Below, one piece after another: positions 19,301-25,749 of a DNA stretch of 25,749 bases. The notes under the pieces were generated by a model. The model was not told the origin of the DNA and made no database searches. It worked only from the letters and a program-made list of their open reading frames with translations. The translations under genes and the position numbers were made by a program. How positions within the stretch are numbered: position 1 is the first letter of the stretch; each line of letters opens with the position of its first letter. The stretch is from Ophiothrix spiculata (Eukaryota > Echinodermata > Ophiuroidea > Amphilepidida > Ophiotrichidae). Location: the NCBI GenBank assembly GCA_000969725.1, contig JXSR01S028581.1. The stretch is one strand, 5' to 3'.

Positions 19301-21599
19301 GGTTCTTAATTATAAGTTTAGCAATATACTTTTAAGTCTGTTCCCAGGACCTTTATTTTTTTCTGTGATACTATTCCAATTTAAATCCAATATCACATTA
19401 TACCACTGACTAGATAGGCGATTGACCTCGCCTTGGGACTGTTAGAATTCAGGCTTTCTATATTGGTGCATGTGGTCTAGCGGAACAGCATCAGGACTCA
19501 TAAATGGAAGATTGTGAGTTTGATCCCCGCAAGTGGCATGTTGTGAACCTTGATGAATCACTTTATCACGCGTTCCTCATCAACCCAAGTGCATGGGGAG
19601 CTGTTTAGGGGGAATATCGTAACGTAAGTGCTAATAGGTCTGTGCCATTGGCCATAGCTGCAAATGGCCTAGAGTAGGGAGTAATTGTTCTGATAATTCC
19701 CTTGTATGACGGAATATAATTATTATAGTTAGTGTGGTATATTGTGCAAAATCAAAGGTTCAAGGATTGTGTAATATCTCTTTGTGGCTGTCTTAGCATC
19801 TTTTAGAGATCATCAAACATAGATATCATGTGGTCCAGGGCCAAAATTGGTAGACTATTTCTCCACAAAGAATTGGATTTAAAAAGATGATTTCTTCTTC
19901 AAGGTTTTAAATCTGGCATATTTTAAACCAAAGAAGTAAATGAAGTTTTTGTTTGAACAAGGTCTAAGGAACTGGTCAAATCGAGCTGCTTATAGCCCCT
20001 TAAAATATTTAAAACTTAATTACCTCTGTATTTTTTCTCTTGCCTGAAAATTTACAGAGACGTGTTTTCCAAGTTTCTATCCCCTCCTGTTTTTTGTACT
20101 GAGCAAATCTCGACTAGACTACAGTTTGCAGACTATCTTGTCTTAGGTTTAGCATGTTCACTGTTGAGTTACTGGCCAGCAAGAAACTTGGTGATCATTT
20201 CAGCCTCTATAAATGACATAAATATATTTGAACTTGATGTCATTTTTTTAGGATAAGGATTTTGAAAAATTGTATTTTGTTATTTGCACTAAGCAACCTT
20301 GAAATGCTGTATTATCTCTTTTCATTCCTGGATTATCTCCATACAAATTGGTTTTTGTCTGGGTTAACCCGGAGCCGAACTGGATCCAGCAACAATTTCG
20401 GCGCAAAATATGCTAATTAAGTACCTAATTTGCATAATTTATGCATAAAATGTTGCTTCAAAGGTTAAGGTGTCAAATTGTTCGTCATGGACCAGCGATC
20501 AAAAGTGTCAATGGTGACCCCATCGTCCAACCTTTCCCTGGGGGTCTAAGGTCAAAAGAAAGGTCAAATTTTCAACTTTGTCCGATTTCAAAGGTTAAGG
20601 TCTCAAAATGTTCGTCTTGGTGTCAATGGTGACCCCAACGTCCGACCTTAAACTGGGTGTCAAATGTCAAAAGAAAGGTCAAATTTTCAACTTTGTCCGA
20701 TTTCAAAGATTAAGGTGTCAAATTGTACGTCTTGGACCAGCGATCAAAAGGTTCAATGGTGAACCCATCGTCCGACCTTTCCCTGGGGGTCAAATTTTCA
20801 ACTTTGTCCGATTTCAAACATTAAGGTGTCAAATTGTGGGTCTTTGACCAGCGATCAAAAGTGCCAATAGTGACCCCGTTGTATGACCTTTCCCTTGGGA
20901 TCCACCCCACAACTGAATGATTAAGTAGGCGGTCGATACGCAGGCGAGACTACTGGTTCGCGAACCATCTTGTTTAATCTTTGGAGTAATATTTTTAAAA
21001 TATTAATCCAAAAATTCTTAGACCCCAAAAATAAAAGTGCATTCATCACCAGTGGTATGCCAGTTGTGTGGGTCACTGCCAAGGTTCCATTTGGTGCTGG
21101 TCCTCATTCCCCCTTCAGTTTTGCTGCTAAGGGTTTAAAAGCTTTCACCAACTTGACCAAAGTTGATGAGATGCTTGCACCAATATCACTGGAAGGCTGA
21201 AATTGGCCAAAAAAGCAAGAAAAAAGGCATAACTCTCACTCATTTTCAAAAACCTGTTGCATCAATTTTCCTGGCTCTGCACCAATGGCTCGTCATACAG
21301 CCTTAACAGGAACACTGCCCCATCTCTTCCTGATTCAAGTGGCAGGTGGTTTTTTTGTAATGAATTGGTTTTGTAAGTGCCATGATACCTTGAACAGATT
21401 AAACAAAAAATGCAATGATCATACATATATTTATTGCCCAAGGAATTGTGGTATAATAATAACTTTCCTTGCAGGTTGAAAGCAGATGGCCGCATCCCTC
21501 AGACGATTCGTGTTACAGTTCGCAAATATTCCACCCAGGAGTGGAAGCGTGAGAGTAGACAGTGTGCAGTAGCTGCAAGCTTGTTCAAGTCACTTAGAG
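10214..21599 (+). CDS. POLI: DNA polymerase iota, 8 coding exons, 3' part missing
   Basis: Y-family translesion DNA polymerase, nuclear, which inserts nucleotides opposite damaged template bases. Coding join as read: 10214-10361, 11295-11387, 12814-12978, 14650-14790, 15413-15655, 17029-17207, 18874-18965, 21475-21599 (1186 nt, 395 codons plus one base). Every intron is GT-AG and the frame stays open across all joins. Visible motifs: HIDLDCFYAQVE (catalytic Asp59), GIQQK (Gln84, Lys85), GFDEN (catalytic Asp151-Glu152), CAGIAHNKLLAKLV, GIGSSTGKRL (thumb) and SDEDSFKKC (start of little finger). Numbering is offset by exactly 25 from the 715-residue human form (Asp34, Gln59, Lys60, Asp126, Glu127), so there is no indel over that stretch. 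Gln and Lys at 84/85 favour pol iota over pol eta. The family continues for several hundred residues with the rest of the little finger, a PCNA-binding motif and two ubiquitin-binding motifs; none is visible here, so the gene runs past the window. Confidence 0.95.
10362..11294 (+). other. POLI intron 1
   Basis: Holds a 23-base C run at 10727-10749 in a pyrimidine-rich stretch, preceded by A/C-rich sequence with recurring CCATCCAAATACC-like motifs, probably an old repeat. No ORF of note. Confidence 0.9.
10727..10749. repeat. Poly-C run of 23
   Basis: Twenty-three consecutive C residues in POLI intron 1. Shorter runs occur at 140-151 (12 G) and 7247-7257 (11 C). Its length is prone to sequencing error. 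Confidence 0.95.
11295..11387 (+). CDS. POLI: POLI coding exon 2 (first catalytic Asp)
   Basis: Encodes residues 50-80 (31 codons' worth, phase 1 to phase 1). It carries the Y-family motif VHIDLDCFYAQVEM: Asp59 is the first metal-binding carboxylate, Asp61 follows in the DLD motif, and Phe63-Tyr64 sit at the steric-gate position. It ends in RDKPL, with the glycine codon completed by exon 3. Acceptor TTTTCTAG|AT, donor CCACTAG|GTAAGT. The open frame extends artificially at both sides into intron (11147-11440), but homology stops exactly at the splice sites. Confidence 0.95.
11943..12156. mobile_element. hAT-like MITE built from gattctcg motifs
   Basis: Inverted ends CAGGCCTAGAAATTCG (11943) and the complement of CGAATTTCTAGCCCTG (to 12156). 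TTGTGAGA-like sequence sits at both flanks, fitting an 8-bp duplication with a small deletion. The interior is dominated by alternating GAGAATCC and GATTCTCG motifs, which can pair with each other. CAGGG-type ends plus 8-bp duplications are typical of hAT elements. Confidence 0.65.
12303..12480 (+). mobile_element. SINE, decayed copy of the 1784-1962 family
   Basis: Aligns with the reverse complement of 1784-1962. Shared blocks are CCAATGAG, GGTTTGATTCC (degenerate B box), TTTTCAGTCCATAC, CTTCTGCAGGTTTTTC and GTCTTCCT, in the same order and spacing. The tRNA-like head is more decayed here. Confidence 0.75.
12814..12978 (+). CDS. POLI: POLI coding exon 3 (fingers)
   Basis: Encodes residues 81-135 plus one base (165 nt, phase 1 to phase 1). 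It starts GIQQKNIVVTTNYVAREYGV. Gln84 and Lys85 correspond to human Gln59 and Lys60, which crowd the template base and are linked to its syn/Hoogsteen conformation; Ile87 replaces human Leu62. It then reads KCPDLVLVRGEDLTHYREMS, typical of the fingers/palm junction. Acceptor TTATTCACAG|GG, donor TTACAG|GTAAGA. Confidence 0.95.
12979..14649 (+). other. POLI intron 3
   Basis: Mostly unrecognised AT-rich DNA. There is a 12-bp inverted repeat CCTATGCAACAT / ATGTTGCATAGG (13341 and 13413). A GC-richer patch at 14095-14310 has a 72-codon + strand frame (14093-14311) with no known domain. No other gene evidence. Confidence 0.85.
14650..14790 (+). CDS. POLI: POLI coding exon 4 (catalytic Asp-Glu)
   Basis: Encodes residues 136-182 plus one base (141 nt, phase 1 to phase 1). 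It contains ERLGFDENFINVS, in which Asp151-Glu152 are the second and third catalytic carboxylates (human Asp126-Glu127), followed by SITGHVYNN. Acceptor CATACAG|GT, donor AACAATG|GTGAGT. No long uninterrupted frame surrounds this exon; it was found by homology and by splice-site and phase agreement. Confidence 0.93.
14791..15412 (+). other. POLI intron 4
   Basis: No gene. ACGAGGAGTATCAAAAAGTT (about 14937-14956) resembles a mariner-type terminus, but no partner end was found. Confidence 0.8.
15413..15655 (+). CDS. POLI: POLI coding exon 5 (palm)
   Basis: Encodes residues 183-263 plus one base (243 nt, phase 1 to phase 1). It begins AKIPDCSCGCHQRLAIGSQI, with Cys188, Cys190, Cys192 and His193 in a tight cluster that human pol iota lacks (a Leu/Val-rich stretch there). 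The very conserved palm segment GITSCAGIAHNKLLAKLVGG and KKPNDQTLLYPEQ follow. It ends KVRAIPG at the thumb border. Acceptor ATAATTTCAG|CC, donor ACCAG|GTAAAG. Confidence 0.95.
15656..17028 (+). other. POLI intron 5
   Basis: Dominated by a long foldback (15971-16713). The rest (16714-17028) has a C run near 16898-16908 and nothing coding. Confidence 0.9.
15971..16713. mobile_element. Long foldback element
   Basis: The main arms are 16188-16372 and 16459-16640 (about 180 bp each, roughly 80% complementary by eye), with shared blocks GTGCACGGATT, AAAGCTT-type and TATGACCAATTTTGT. The outer arms continue at 15971-16045 and 16643-16713 (TAAATTCTGAA, GTGACTCT..GGGTCA, AAAGATTGAC). The left side has about 142 extra bases (16046-16187), probably an insertion. 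The loop is about 86 bp. No ORF. Confidence 0.85.
17029..17207 (+). CDS. POLI: POLI coding exon 6 (thumb)
   Basis: Encodes residues 264-323 (179 nt, phase 1 to phase 0). It begins GIGSSTGKRLAAMGISTIPD, the helix-hairpin-helix-like thumb element that contacts the DNA backbone, and ends SHGIDESPVVSTGAPQ. Acceptor TATTTTTAG|GA, donor CCGCAG|GTAAAA. This is the first junction that departs from phase 1. Confidence 0.94.
17362..17388. other. Perfect 12-bp hairpin with paired E-boxes
   Basis: TCTTCAGGTGAC, a 3-nt loop GGT, then GTCACCTGAAGA. The arms match without error. Each arm holds an E-box of the CAGGTG/CACCTG type (ZEB/Snail class). It lies in intron 6, 154 bp after exon 6 and just before the integrase relic. 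Confidence 0.8.
17781..17949. mobile_element. 169-bp MITE inside the integrase relic
   Basis: Perfect terminal GGCCAATTTCACT / inverse, with arms similar over about 60 bp (GGTCGCTAACC...TTTTGATC). A perfect 5-bp duplication TCAGG flanks it (17776-17780 and 17950-17954). Removing one copy rejoins the integrase codons for Ser-Asp-Gln-Gly-Ser, which confirms the boundaries. Confidence 0.9.
18016..18500. mobile_element. Second insertion in the integrase relic
   Basis: Separates integrase pieces B and C. The ends are imperfect inverted repeats: GACCTTTACAAAA at left, and the complement of TTTTGAAAAGGTC at right. The interior has a further inverted pair (AAAGTGACTC near 18090 and GAGTCACTTT near 18186). 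No ORF. Boundaries are approximate and no clean target duplication was found. Confidence 0.6.
18874..18965 (+). CDS. POLI: POLI coding exon 7 (start of little finger)
   Basis: Encodes residues 324-353 plus two bases (92 nt, phase 0 to phase 2). It reads SISDEDSFKKCSTMENAKER then a leucine-rich helix, the start of the little-finger domain unique to Y-family polymerases. Acceptor CGTGCTACAG|TC, donor GAAAAG|GTACTC. The reading frame is also open upstream into a gypsy integrase relic (to 18574), which has nothing to do with POLI. Confidence 0.92.
19020..19290. mobile_element. TTAA-flanked MITE (271 bp)
   Basis: Ends GGTGTGTTTACACTG and the complement of CATTGTAAACGCACC, with TTAA immediately outside both (19016-19019 and 19291-19294). 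TTAA targets are typical of piggyBac-type elements. No ORF, so non-autonomous. Confidence 0.8.
19466..19740 (+). mobile_element. tRNA-derived SINE
   Basis: The head GTGGTCTAGCGG resembles a pol III A box and GAGTTTGATCCCC a B box, about 40 bp apart as in a tRNA. A non-tRNA body (CACTTTATCACGCGTT, CATGGGGAGCTGTTTAGGG) follows. Its sequence differs from the other two SINE families here. Confidence 0.7.
20460..20900. repeat. Four-unit tandem repeat of about 111-130 bp
   Basis: Units start AAAGGTTAAGGTGTCAAATT or close variants at 20460, 20590, 20705 and 20816. Shared blocks are GACCAGCGATCAAAAG, CAATGGTGACCCC, GTCCGACCTTTCCCTGGGGG and TTTTCAACTTTGTCCGATTTC-like ends. Length varies through internal deletions. 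It is gapped but clear. Confidence 0.92.
21475..21599 (+). CDS. POLI: POLI coding exon 8 (little finger), last exon seen
   Basis: Completes Arg354 and encodes residues 355-395 plus one base (125 nt, phase 2 to phase 1). It reads LKADGRIPQTIRVTVRKYST then WKRESRQCAVAASLFKSLR, matching the little-finger beta strands (human equivalent around HTVRLIIRRYSS and GRESRQC). Acceptor CTTTCCTTGCAG|GT, donor CTTAGAG|GTGTGT. The expected next exon was not found before 22742 or in the transposon at the right edge. Confidence 0.93.
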
Positions 21600-22742
21600 G
21601 TGTGTATTTCAATCACATTTAACAAATTAAAATTGAAGATTTTGATAGTCTATGAAAGTTCATATTTTATCATAGCCTCTGTTAATTTTCACACCTATAT
21701 TAGGTTTGGTTAAGAGATATGGTCAAAAACATGGCTAATTACTGGAAGATGAAGTTTACAAAAATAGATATCATTTAGGTTTCTATGCATGCGACACATT
21801 TTTGTGTTAAGCATTAATTTTGTTCAAGGTATATATATAAAATAAACTTCACAATTATTCTATATAGGTAAATATCAAATATGGAAAAGAGATGTCTTAA
21901 TCTGTCACCAGATCAGAATACCTACTTTTAACACTGGTGTGTATACCATTTCGTCACCCCACCACTGAGAAGATTAGTTACAAAAAATATCAGGTTCATT
22001 ACCAAGTTTCTCAAAAGAATGTAAAATTAGTTAATTTAAAAATTAATTGGCCACAAAGTTTTACTTTCAACAAATCATGGACAAGAGATGCTATTGATAA
22101 TTGAATACCAGAATGCAAGACTTACCCAAGTCCACTTTTTTTTAAATGAGTTATACACAGCAGACTTTCTTATAACTATGGCTACCTTGTGCGTGAAGGA
22201 CTAAAATGAATCCGCTCCGGAAGTGCCCCAAAAAGTCCTTTATGTATTCATATGTTTTCAAAATCTATGTACTTGGGTCAGTGTTGCAAACATATGTTGT
22301 TTTATTGAAAGTATCATAAGTAGTCAAAACCATGTTCTAGGCTAAAAATTCTCTTGAAATTGGAGGACAATTGATGTTAGGTGTAGGTTCTGTCTATATT
22401 GTTTAGAAAACATTCAAAAAAATGAAAATCGGTAGTCTCATTTCAAAACGGCGGTCGAAAAAGCTATTTAAGGAAAAGTTCCTCAGCAAATATGTGAAAA
22501 TACAGTTTTTCCGACTGATTTTTTCCAATGAATTTGGTTCAGACAAGCAGAGCATAAGCACAGATGCATTATTGCACAAAATATTGGATCCAGATGGATT
22601 TTATCCCCTTTTTACATAAAATTAAATACATAAAGCACAGTATGAATGCAAGACTGACCTAAGTCCACTGTCTAAAATGACCTCCTGTAAAGCAATCCAA
22701 GCACAAATACTAAAGAAAAATCATGTTTCATATATATGGTAT
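21600..22742 (+). other. Intron after POLI exon 8 up to the gypsy LTR
   Basis: No exon with the expected little-finger sequence was found. GAATGCAAGACTTACCCAAG at 22111 recurs as a close copy at 22643, and an inverted partial copy (ACTTGGGTCAGTGTTGC) lies at 22271. This suggests decayed MITE ends around 22267-22666. Confidence 0.7.
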
Positions 22743-23116
22743 TGTAGCGAACGTTGGCCCGAGCGGCAATGGCGAGTGTAAGTTTGGCTGATAGAAAACC
22801 TGTTGTGTTACTATGGAAACTGTTAAACTGGTACACAATTTAAGATGACTGACTTTAATAGATAACTTTACTATACTGTTTGACTGTAACATTAAAAGAA
22901 CATGTAATGCTTCATTCACAATGAACATCTACGTTTACGTTTAAAGTCCACTACGCTTTACTATGCTTTGTCCAACTCCTCTATCCAGTATTCGCCTGAA
23001 TGTTCTTAAGCTTACTCGAAACTTCCTCTCCGCGTTCCGTCAGTCTACAGACGCACAACACTAAAAAAAGGCATCCATTTAAATGCACTCCACTAAAAAA
23101 ATCCCGTTTCACCACA
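22743..23116 (-). repeat. 3' LTR (374 bp)
   Basis: On the - strand it begins TGTGGTGAAAC right after a polypurine tract and ends TTCGCTACA, giving the canonical TGT...ACA termini. It carries several TAGTAAAG-like AT-rich motifs; no clear AATAAA was seen. The ends are inferred from the terminal dinucleotides and the tract position, since the 5' LTR is not in the window for comparison. Confidence 0.7.
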
Positions 23117-23130
23117 TTGCTCCCTCCTTT
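23117..23130 (-). other. Polypurine tract of the gypsy element
   Basis: The - strand reads AAAGGAGGGAGCAA immediately before the LTR's TGT. This is the usual plus-strand primer site for reverse transcription of LTR elements. Confidence 0.65.
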
Positions 23131-23183
23131 GCTGGAGCACTGTCCCCAGTGCGTCAACTTTAAAATGTGGGGTCAACATAATT

Positions 23184-23308
23184 ACAGGAATTGATGCAGG
23201 TCGTTGATGTCTTCTCCATACGACGCAGTATGAACAGTAATATATTTACAGGAATTGACGCAGGTCGTTGATGTCTTCTCCATACGACGCAGTATGAACA
23301 GTAATATA
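23184..23308. repeat. Two-copy 64-bp tandem duplication
   Basis: ACAGGAATTGATGCAGGTCG starts at 23184 and recurs at 23248 with one difference (GAC for GAT). The copies are almost identical over about 61 bp. It lies in the non-coding part of the gypsy element just upstream of its polypurine tract (element orientation). Confidence 0.9.
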
Positions 23309-23311
23309 ACA

Positions 23312-23815
23312 CATTGCGAAAAACAACAATAACATGAAAACTTGCAGATCCAGCTGCACAAACTTTGCAACCTACTCCTACACAGAATGGTTCAGTGTGC
23401 AATAACCTTTGCAATCTTTGCATTTTGGGTGCTCACTTGGTAAAGAGTATCTAGAGTATTTTACTCTTTCAATAACGCTGAAACATATTTACAAGATTAA
23501 CTGGTGGAGCACCATAGTTAACCATAGTTATAAACCCAATGTACTAAAAATCCATCAGTGTAAGTCTTTGTGCGTGATGCATGCACGCATGAATACATTT
23601 GAGCTAAAAGCTAAAACATCCATTGTACTGGGTAAATGCATTGTCCTTAAGTACTGTAGCTCAGTAGCTTCTAACTTGCTCTACATGTCAAGCAACACTA
23701 AATCGATGTCACCAATTCCAAATAACATATATGAAATCTGCTTTATAGCTGAAACTGGCAATTCGTTTCCGTCTCTACACTTACAGGCTTCATTGTGCAG
23801 GCATTCTGTAAGATT
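23312..23815. other. Non-coding gypsy 3' region
   Basis: Interior of the gypsy element between the 64-bp duplication and the A/B array. A 173-codon + strand frame (23409-23930) crosses it, but it lies on the wrong strand for the element, has no recognisable domain and runs into the array. I treat it as chance. Confidence 0.5.
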
Positions 23816-24166
23816 ATTATCTCATGCTCCCTGTCTCTATCCAGGCGTCGTTGCGCTGGGCTCTCTGCATATTTATTATCTCACGCTCCCTGTCACGATC
23901 CATCCAGGCTTCGTTGCGCTGTCTCTGTAAATTTATTATCTCACACTCCCTGTCTCTATCCAGGCTTCGTTGCGCTGGCTCTCTGCAAATTTATTATCTC
24001 ACGCTCCCTGTCACGATCCATCCAGGCTTCGTTGCGCTGGCTCTCTGTAAATTTATTATCTCACACTCCCTGTCTCTATCCAGGCTTCGTTGCGCTGGGC
24101 TCTCTGCAAATTGATTATCTCACGCTCCCTGTCTCGATCCATCCAGGCTTCGTTGCGCTGGCTCTT
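23816..24166. repeat. Six-unit tandem array with alternating A/B units
   Basis: Units begin ATTATCTCA at 23816, 23875, 23935, 23993, 24055 and 24114 (lengths 59, 60, 58, 62, 59, then a truncated one). Units 1, 3 and 5 read TGTCTCTATCCAGG; units 2, 4 and 6 read CGATCCATCCAGG with extra bases. The real period is therefore a dimer of about 119 bp. All share CTTCGTTGCGCTG. Several spurious open frames arise on both strands. Confidence 0.92.
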
Positions 24167-24417
24167 GTGAAAAAGTTCCAACAAACTCATAAATGTACCA
24201 CTGTATTTCAAAAACATCCTGATTATCAGCTTCTCTAACTCTGCAAAAGCTGACACATGTGCTACCGCTGCAAGGCCCGGAAACGTCCCAGACGTACCAA
24301 TAACTGATTCCACCTATATATTCAGCAGAACAATCTATCTATCCAACCAGGATGGTATCACATGTGTTCAAGTTCATTTATAGTTCTGTGGTGATGTTTC
24401 TCGAATATTTCTAGTTC

Positions 24418-25749
24418 TTATCGATATCGCACAGGCTTCTGCCTATTGCGTCGTCGAGGATATCGACTTTCATCTTTGCTCCGTGCTGGCAAGGCCTCAT
24501 ACACTGGCACACTCTTCCAATCATTGTTATTTAGTGCCTTATCAATCTTTGGCTGGTCACTGTTTGGAATGTCACTATTCGGCGGGTTACAATTTGGCAA
24601 GTCACTATTCGACAGGTTACTATGCATATCACTATTCGGCGGGTTACAAATTGGCAGGTCACTATTCGGCAGGTCTTTATTTTGCTTGTCTTTTTCTTTG
24701 GTAGGAAGCACTTCTGACACTGTCCTAGTCAGGGCATGGTTATCTTCTGACACTTTTGACAGAGAATTTTCTTTATCACAACTGCCATCTTCTTGAATGG
24801 TGTTCATCATCTCTTTGGCATTTTCTTCTTGCAGGGTTAACTCTACCTCTCCGGAATCTTGAACTTGTGCACTAGGTACCGGTACAATATGTGCCTCTGT
24901 ATTGGCTACATATCTGTCGTTAGCAACTGAAGATATCTGACCATCATTGTCATAATTACTGTATTTGCTTTCTGTATTCTTAGATTGTGTACCGGATGAT
25001 ACCCGATCTGCTAATACAGGCCCTGTTGTGTGAGGTTCTTTCAAGTTAACTTTGGGAAGCCATGATTCTAATGGTTGTCCATTATATGGCTTGAGTCTGT
25101 CATAGTGCACAACACTCATCTTCCCCCTTGGACTGTGTTGCTGAATTCTGAAGACAAAATCAGATAACTTGGAAACAACCAGATATGGTCCAGTCCATTT
25201 GGCTTGAAGTTTGGGGGAGATTCCTTTCTTACGGCTAGAGTTTTTCAGCCACACAAAATCTCCTATATGTATCGCACTACCCGCAACATTCTTGTCATAG
25301 AGTGTCTTTTGTCTTCTAGCACTCTGTTTCAACTGTTCACGCACCCTTTCATGTGCATCTTGCAATCGGTGCCTTAGTTCATACGCATAATCAGTGCTAC
25401 ACTCATCCTGATCCTCCTCTTGTGGATTCGCGATGACCCAGTCAGCAGGTGTACGAACTTCTCGCCCAAACATAAGCATATGCGGGGACTCTCCTGTAGA
25501 CGCATGTGGAGTACTGCGATAGGCAAATGTGGCAAAGGGCAACTGCTCATCCCAATCTCGCTGTTTGCGGTTGGGATCAATCTGAGTTGCCACAATATCT
25601 AACAATGTCCGATTAAATTGTTCCACCATGCCATCACTCTGAGGGTGATATGGTGTAGTTCTGGTTTTCGAAATGTTGAATGCCTTACAGGTTTCACCAA
25701 AAATAGCCGACTCAAACTGACGTCCCTGGTCACTATGAAGTTGATCTGG
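24418..25749 (-). CDS. Ty3/gypsy integrase C-terminal part (partial, runs off window)
   Basis: The frame is open from the window edge (25749) to a TAA at 24418: 443 residues. Residues 5-9 of the fragment are HSDQG (second catalytic Asp at 7). YHPQSDGMVEQFN gives the catalytic Glu at 43, exactly 35 residues later, so this is a D,D35E integrase core. The later RDWDEQLPFATFAYRSTPHA segment is typical of metazoan Ty3/gypsy integrases. A GPY/F module (KWTGPYLVV, about residues 185-193) follows, then an acidic, low-complexity tail with repeated NSDLPNCNPP-like units (about 350-405) and a basic end (YPRRRNRQKPVRYR). The frame is intact, so the copy is fairly young. It integrates cDNA of the element. 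gag, protease and RT would lie to the right. No chromodomain or env was recognised. Confidence 0.93.
   Translation of the reverse strand, partial: PDQLHSDQGRQFESAIFGETCKAFNISKTRTTPYHPQSDGMVEQFNRTLLDIVATQIDPNRKQRDWDEQLPFATFAYRSTPHASTGESPHMLMFGREVRTPADWVIANPQEEDQDECSTDYAYELRHRLQDAHERVREQLKQSARRQKTLYDKNVAGSAIHIGDFVWLKNSSRKKGISPKLQAKWTGPYLVVSKLSDFVFRIQQHSPRGKMSVVHYDRLKPYNGQPLESWLPKVNLKEPHTTGPVLADRVSSGTQSKNTESKYSNYDNDGQISSVANDRYVANTEAHIVPVPSAQVQDSGEVELTLQEENAKEMMNTIQEDGSCDKENSLSKVSEDNHALTRTVSEVLPTKEKDKQNKDLPNSDLPICNPPNSDMHSNLSNSDLPNCNPPNSDIPNSDQPKIDKALNNNDWKSVPVYEALPARSKDESRYPRRRNRQKPVRYR

Larger units (their letters stand above)
18966..21474 (+). other. POLI intron 7
   Basis: Contains a TTAA-flanked MITE (19020-19290), a SINE (19466-19740) and a tandem repeat (20460-20900). 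The sequences at 19741-20400 and 20970-21474 show short chance frames only. GGTTCGCGAACC at 20953-20964 is a perfect palindrome. Confidence 0.9.
22743..25749 (-). mobile_element. Ty3/gypsy LTR retrotransposon, 3' part
   Basis: In - strand order: integrase frame (25749-24418), about 1.3 kb of non-coding DNA with two tandem repeats, polypurine tract (23130-23117), 3' LTR (23116-22743), then host DNA. The element lies antisense to POLI and, given the missing next exon, probably sits in the intron after exon 8. The five bases next to the LTR (GGTAT, 22738-22742) are the expected target duplication; the partner copy is outside the window. Confidence 0.85.

Noticed and set aside
22422-22619. POLI exon 9
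   Set aside because: A basic 65-codon frame with no resemblance to the expected little-finger segment and no matching acceptor phase.
23816-24166. CRISPR-like array
   Set aside because: There are no unique spacers; the whole unit repeats. The context is eukaryotic.
23795-24238. 147-codon + strand protein with repeats
   Set aside because: It exists only because the 59-bp array is read through; it lies antisense to the gypsy element and other frames are equally open.
24056-24313. env-like or extra gypsy ORF on the - strand
   Set aside because: 85 codons, mostly translated tandem repeat; no signal peptide, transmembrane segment or envelope motif.

Overview
The window is animal genomic DNA: AT-rich, intron-rich and packed with transposable elements. 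The only recognisable cellular gene is on the + strand. It is DNA polymerase iota (POLI, a Y-family translesion polymerase), seen as eight coding exons between 10214 and 21599 with canonical GT/AG borders. They encode about 395 residues: palm, fingers, thumb and the start of the little-finger domain. The 3' exons (rest of the little finger, PCNA and ubiquitin-binding motifs) are not visible and should lie to the right of the window. POLI itself, tRNA-derived SINEs, many short inverted-repeat elements and Ty3/gypsy elements suggest a marine invertebrate, perhaps a non-vertebrate deuterostome. This is inference; no species marker is present.

Left third (1-9900): no host coding sequence that I can support. 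It is a mosaic of non-autonomous transposons: foldbacks near 253-493 and 504-807; inverted-repeat elements at 1462-1682, 2089-2486 (8-bp duplication, hAT-like), 2661-3193 (TTAA-flanked), 4183-4556 and 5574-6432 (TA-flanked, Tc1/mariner-like, with repeated subterminal motifs); a G-poor pseudo-repetitive stretch (about 6654-7800) bracketed by inverted ends; a three-arm repeat (7826-8033); and a 134-bp-period direct repeat (about 8310-8547). Candidate promoter elements for POLI lie near 8741 and 9105. A SINE ends about 35 bp before the POLI start codon.

POLI locus (10214-21599): introns 1-7 hold further layers. These include a second copy of the 1784-1962 SINE family, a hAT-like element built from gattctcg-type motifs, a roughly 740-bp foldback in intron 5, and a tandem repeat of about 111-130 bp in intron 7. 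The best-resolved layer is in intron 6: a decayed same-strand Ty3/gypsy integrase split by two later insertions, the first with a perfect 5-bp target duplication.

Right end (22743-25749): the 3' part of another Ty3/gypsy element on the - strand, antisense to POLI. It has an open integrase C-terminal frame running off the window edge, a roughly 1.3-kb non-coding stretch with an alternating A/B 59-bp tandem array, a polypurine tract and a 374-bp 3' LTR. It probably sits in the intron after POLI exon 8.

The polymerase keeps its catalytic acidic residues and the two residues (Gln84, Lys85) that match those linked to Hoogsteen pairing in human pol iota, so it looks functional. I found no clearly new biological system. 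The most notable observations are the datable transposon layering, the symmetric phase-1 exons, the Cys-rich segment in the palm, an out-of-frame upstream ATG overlapping the start, and the unusual repeat architectures.
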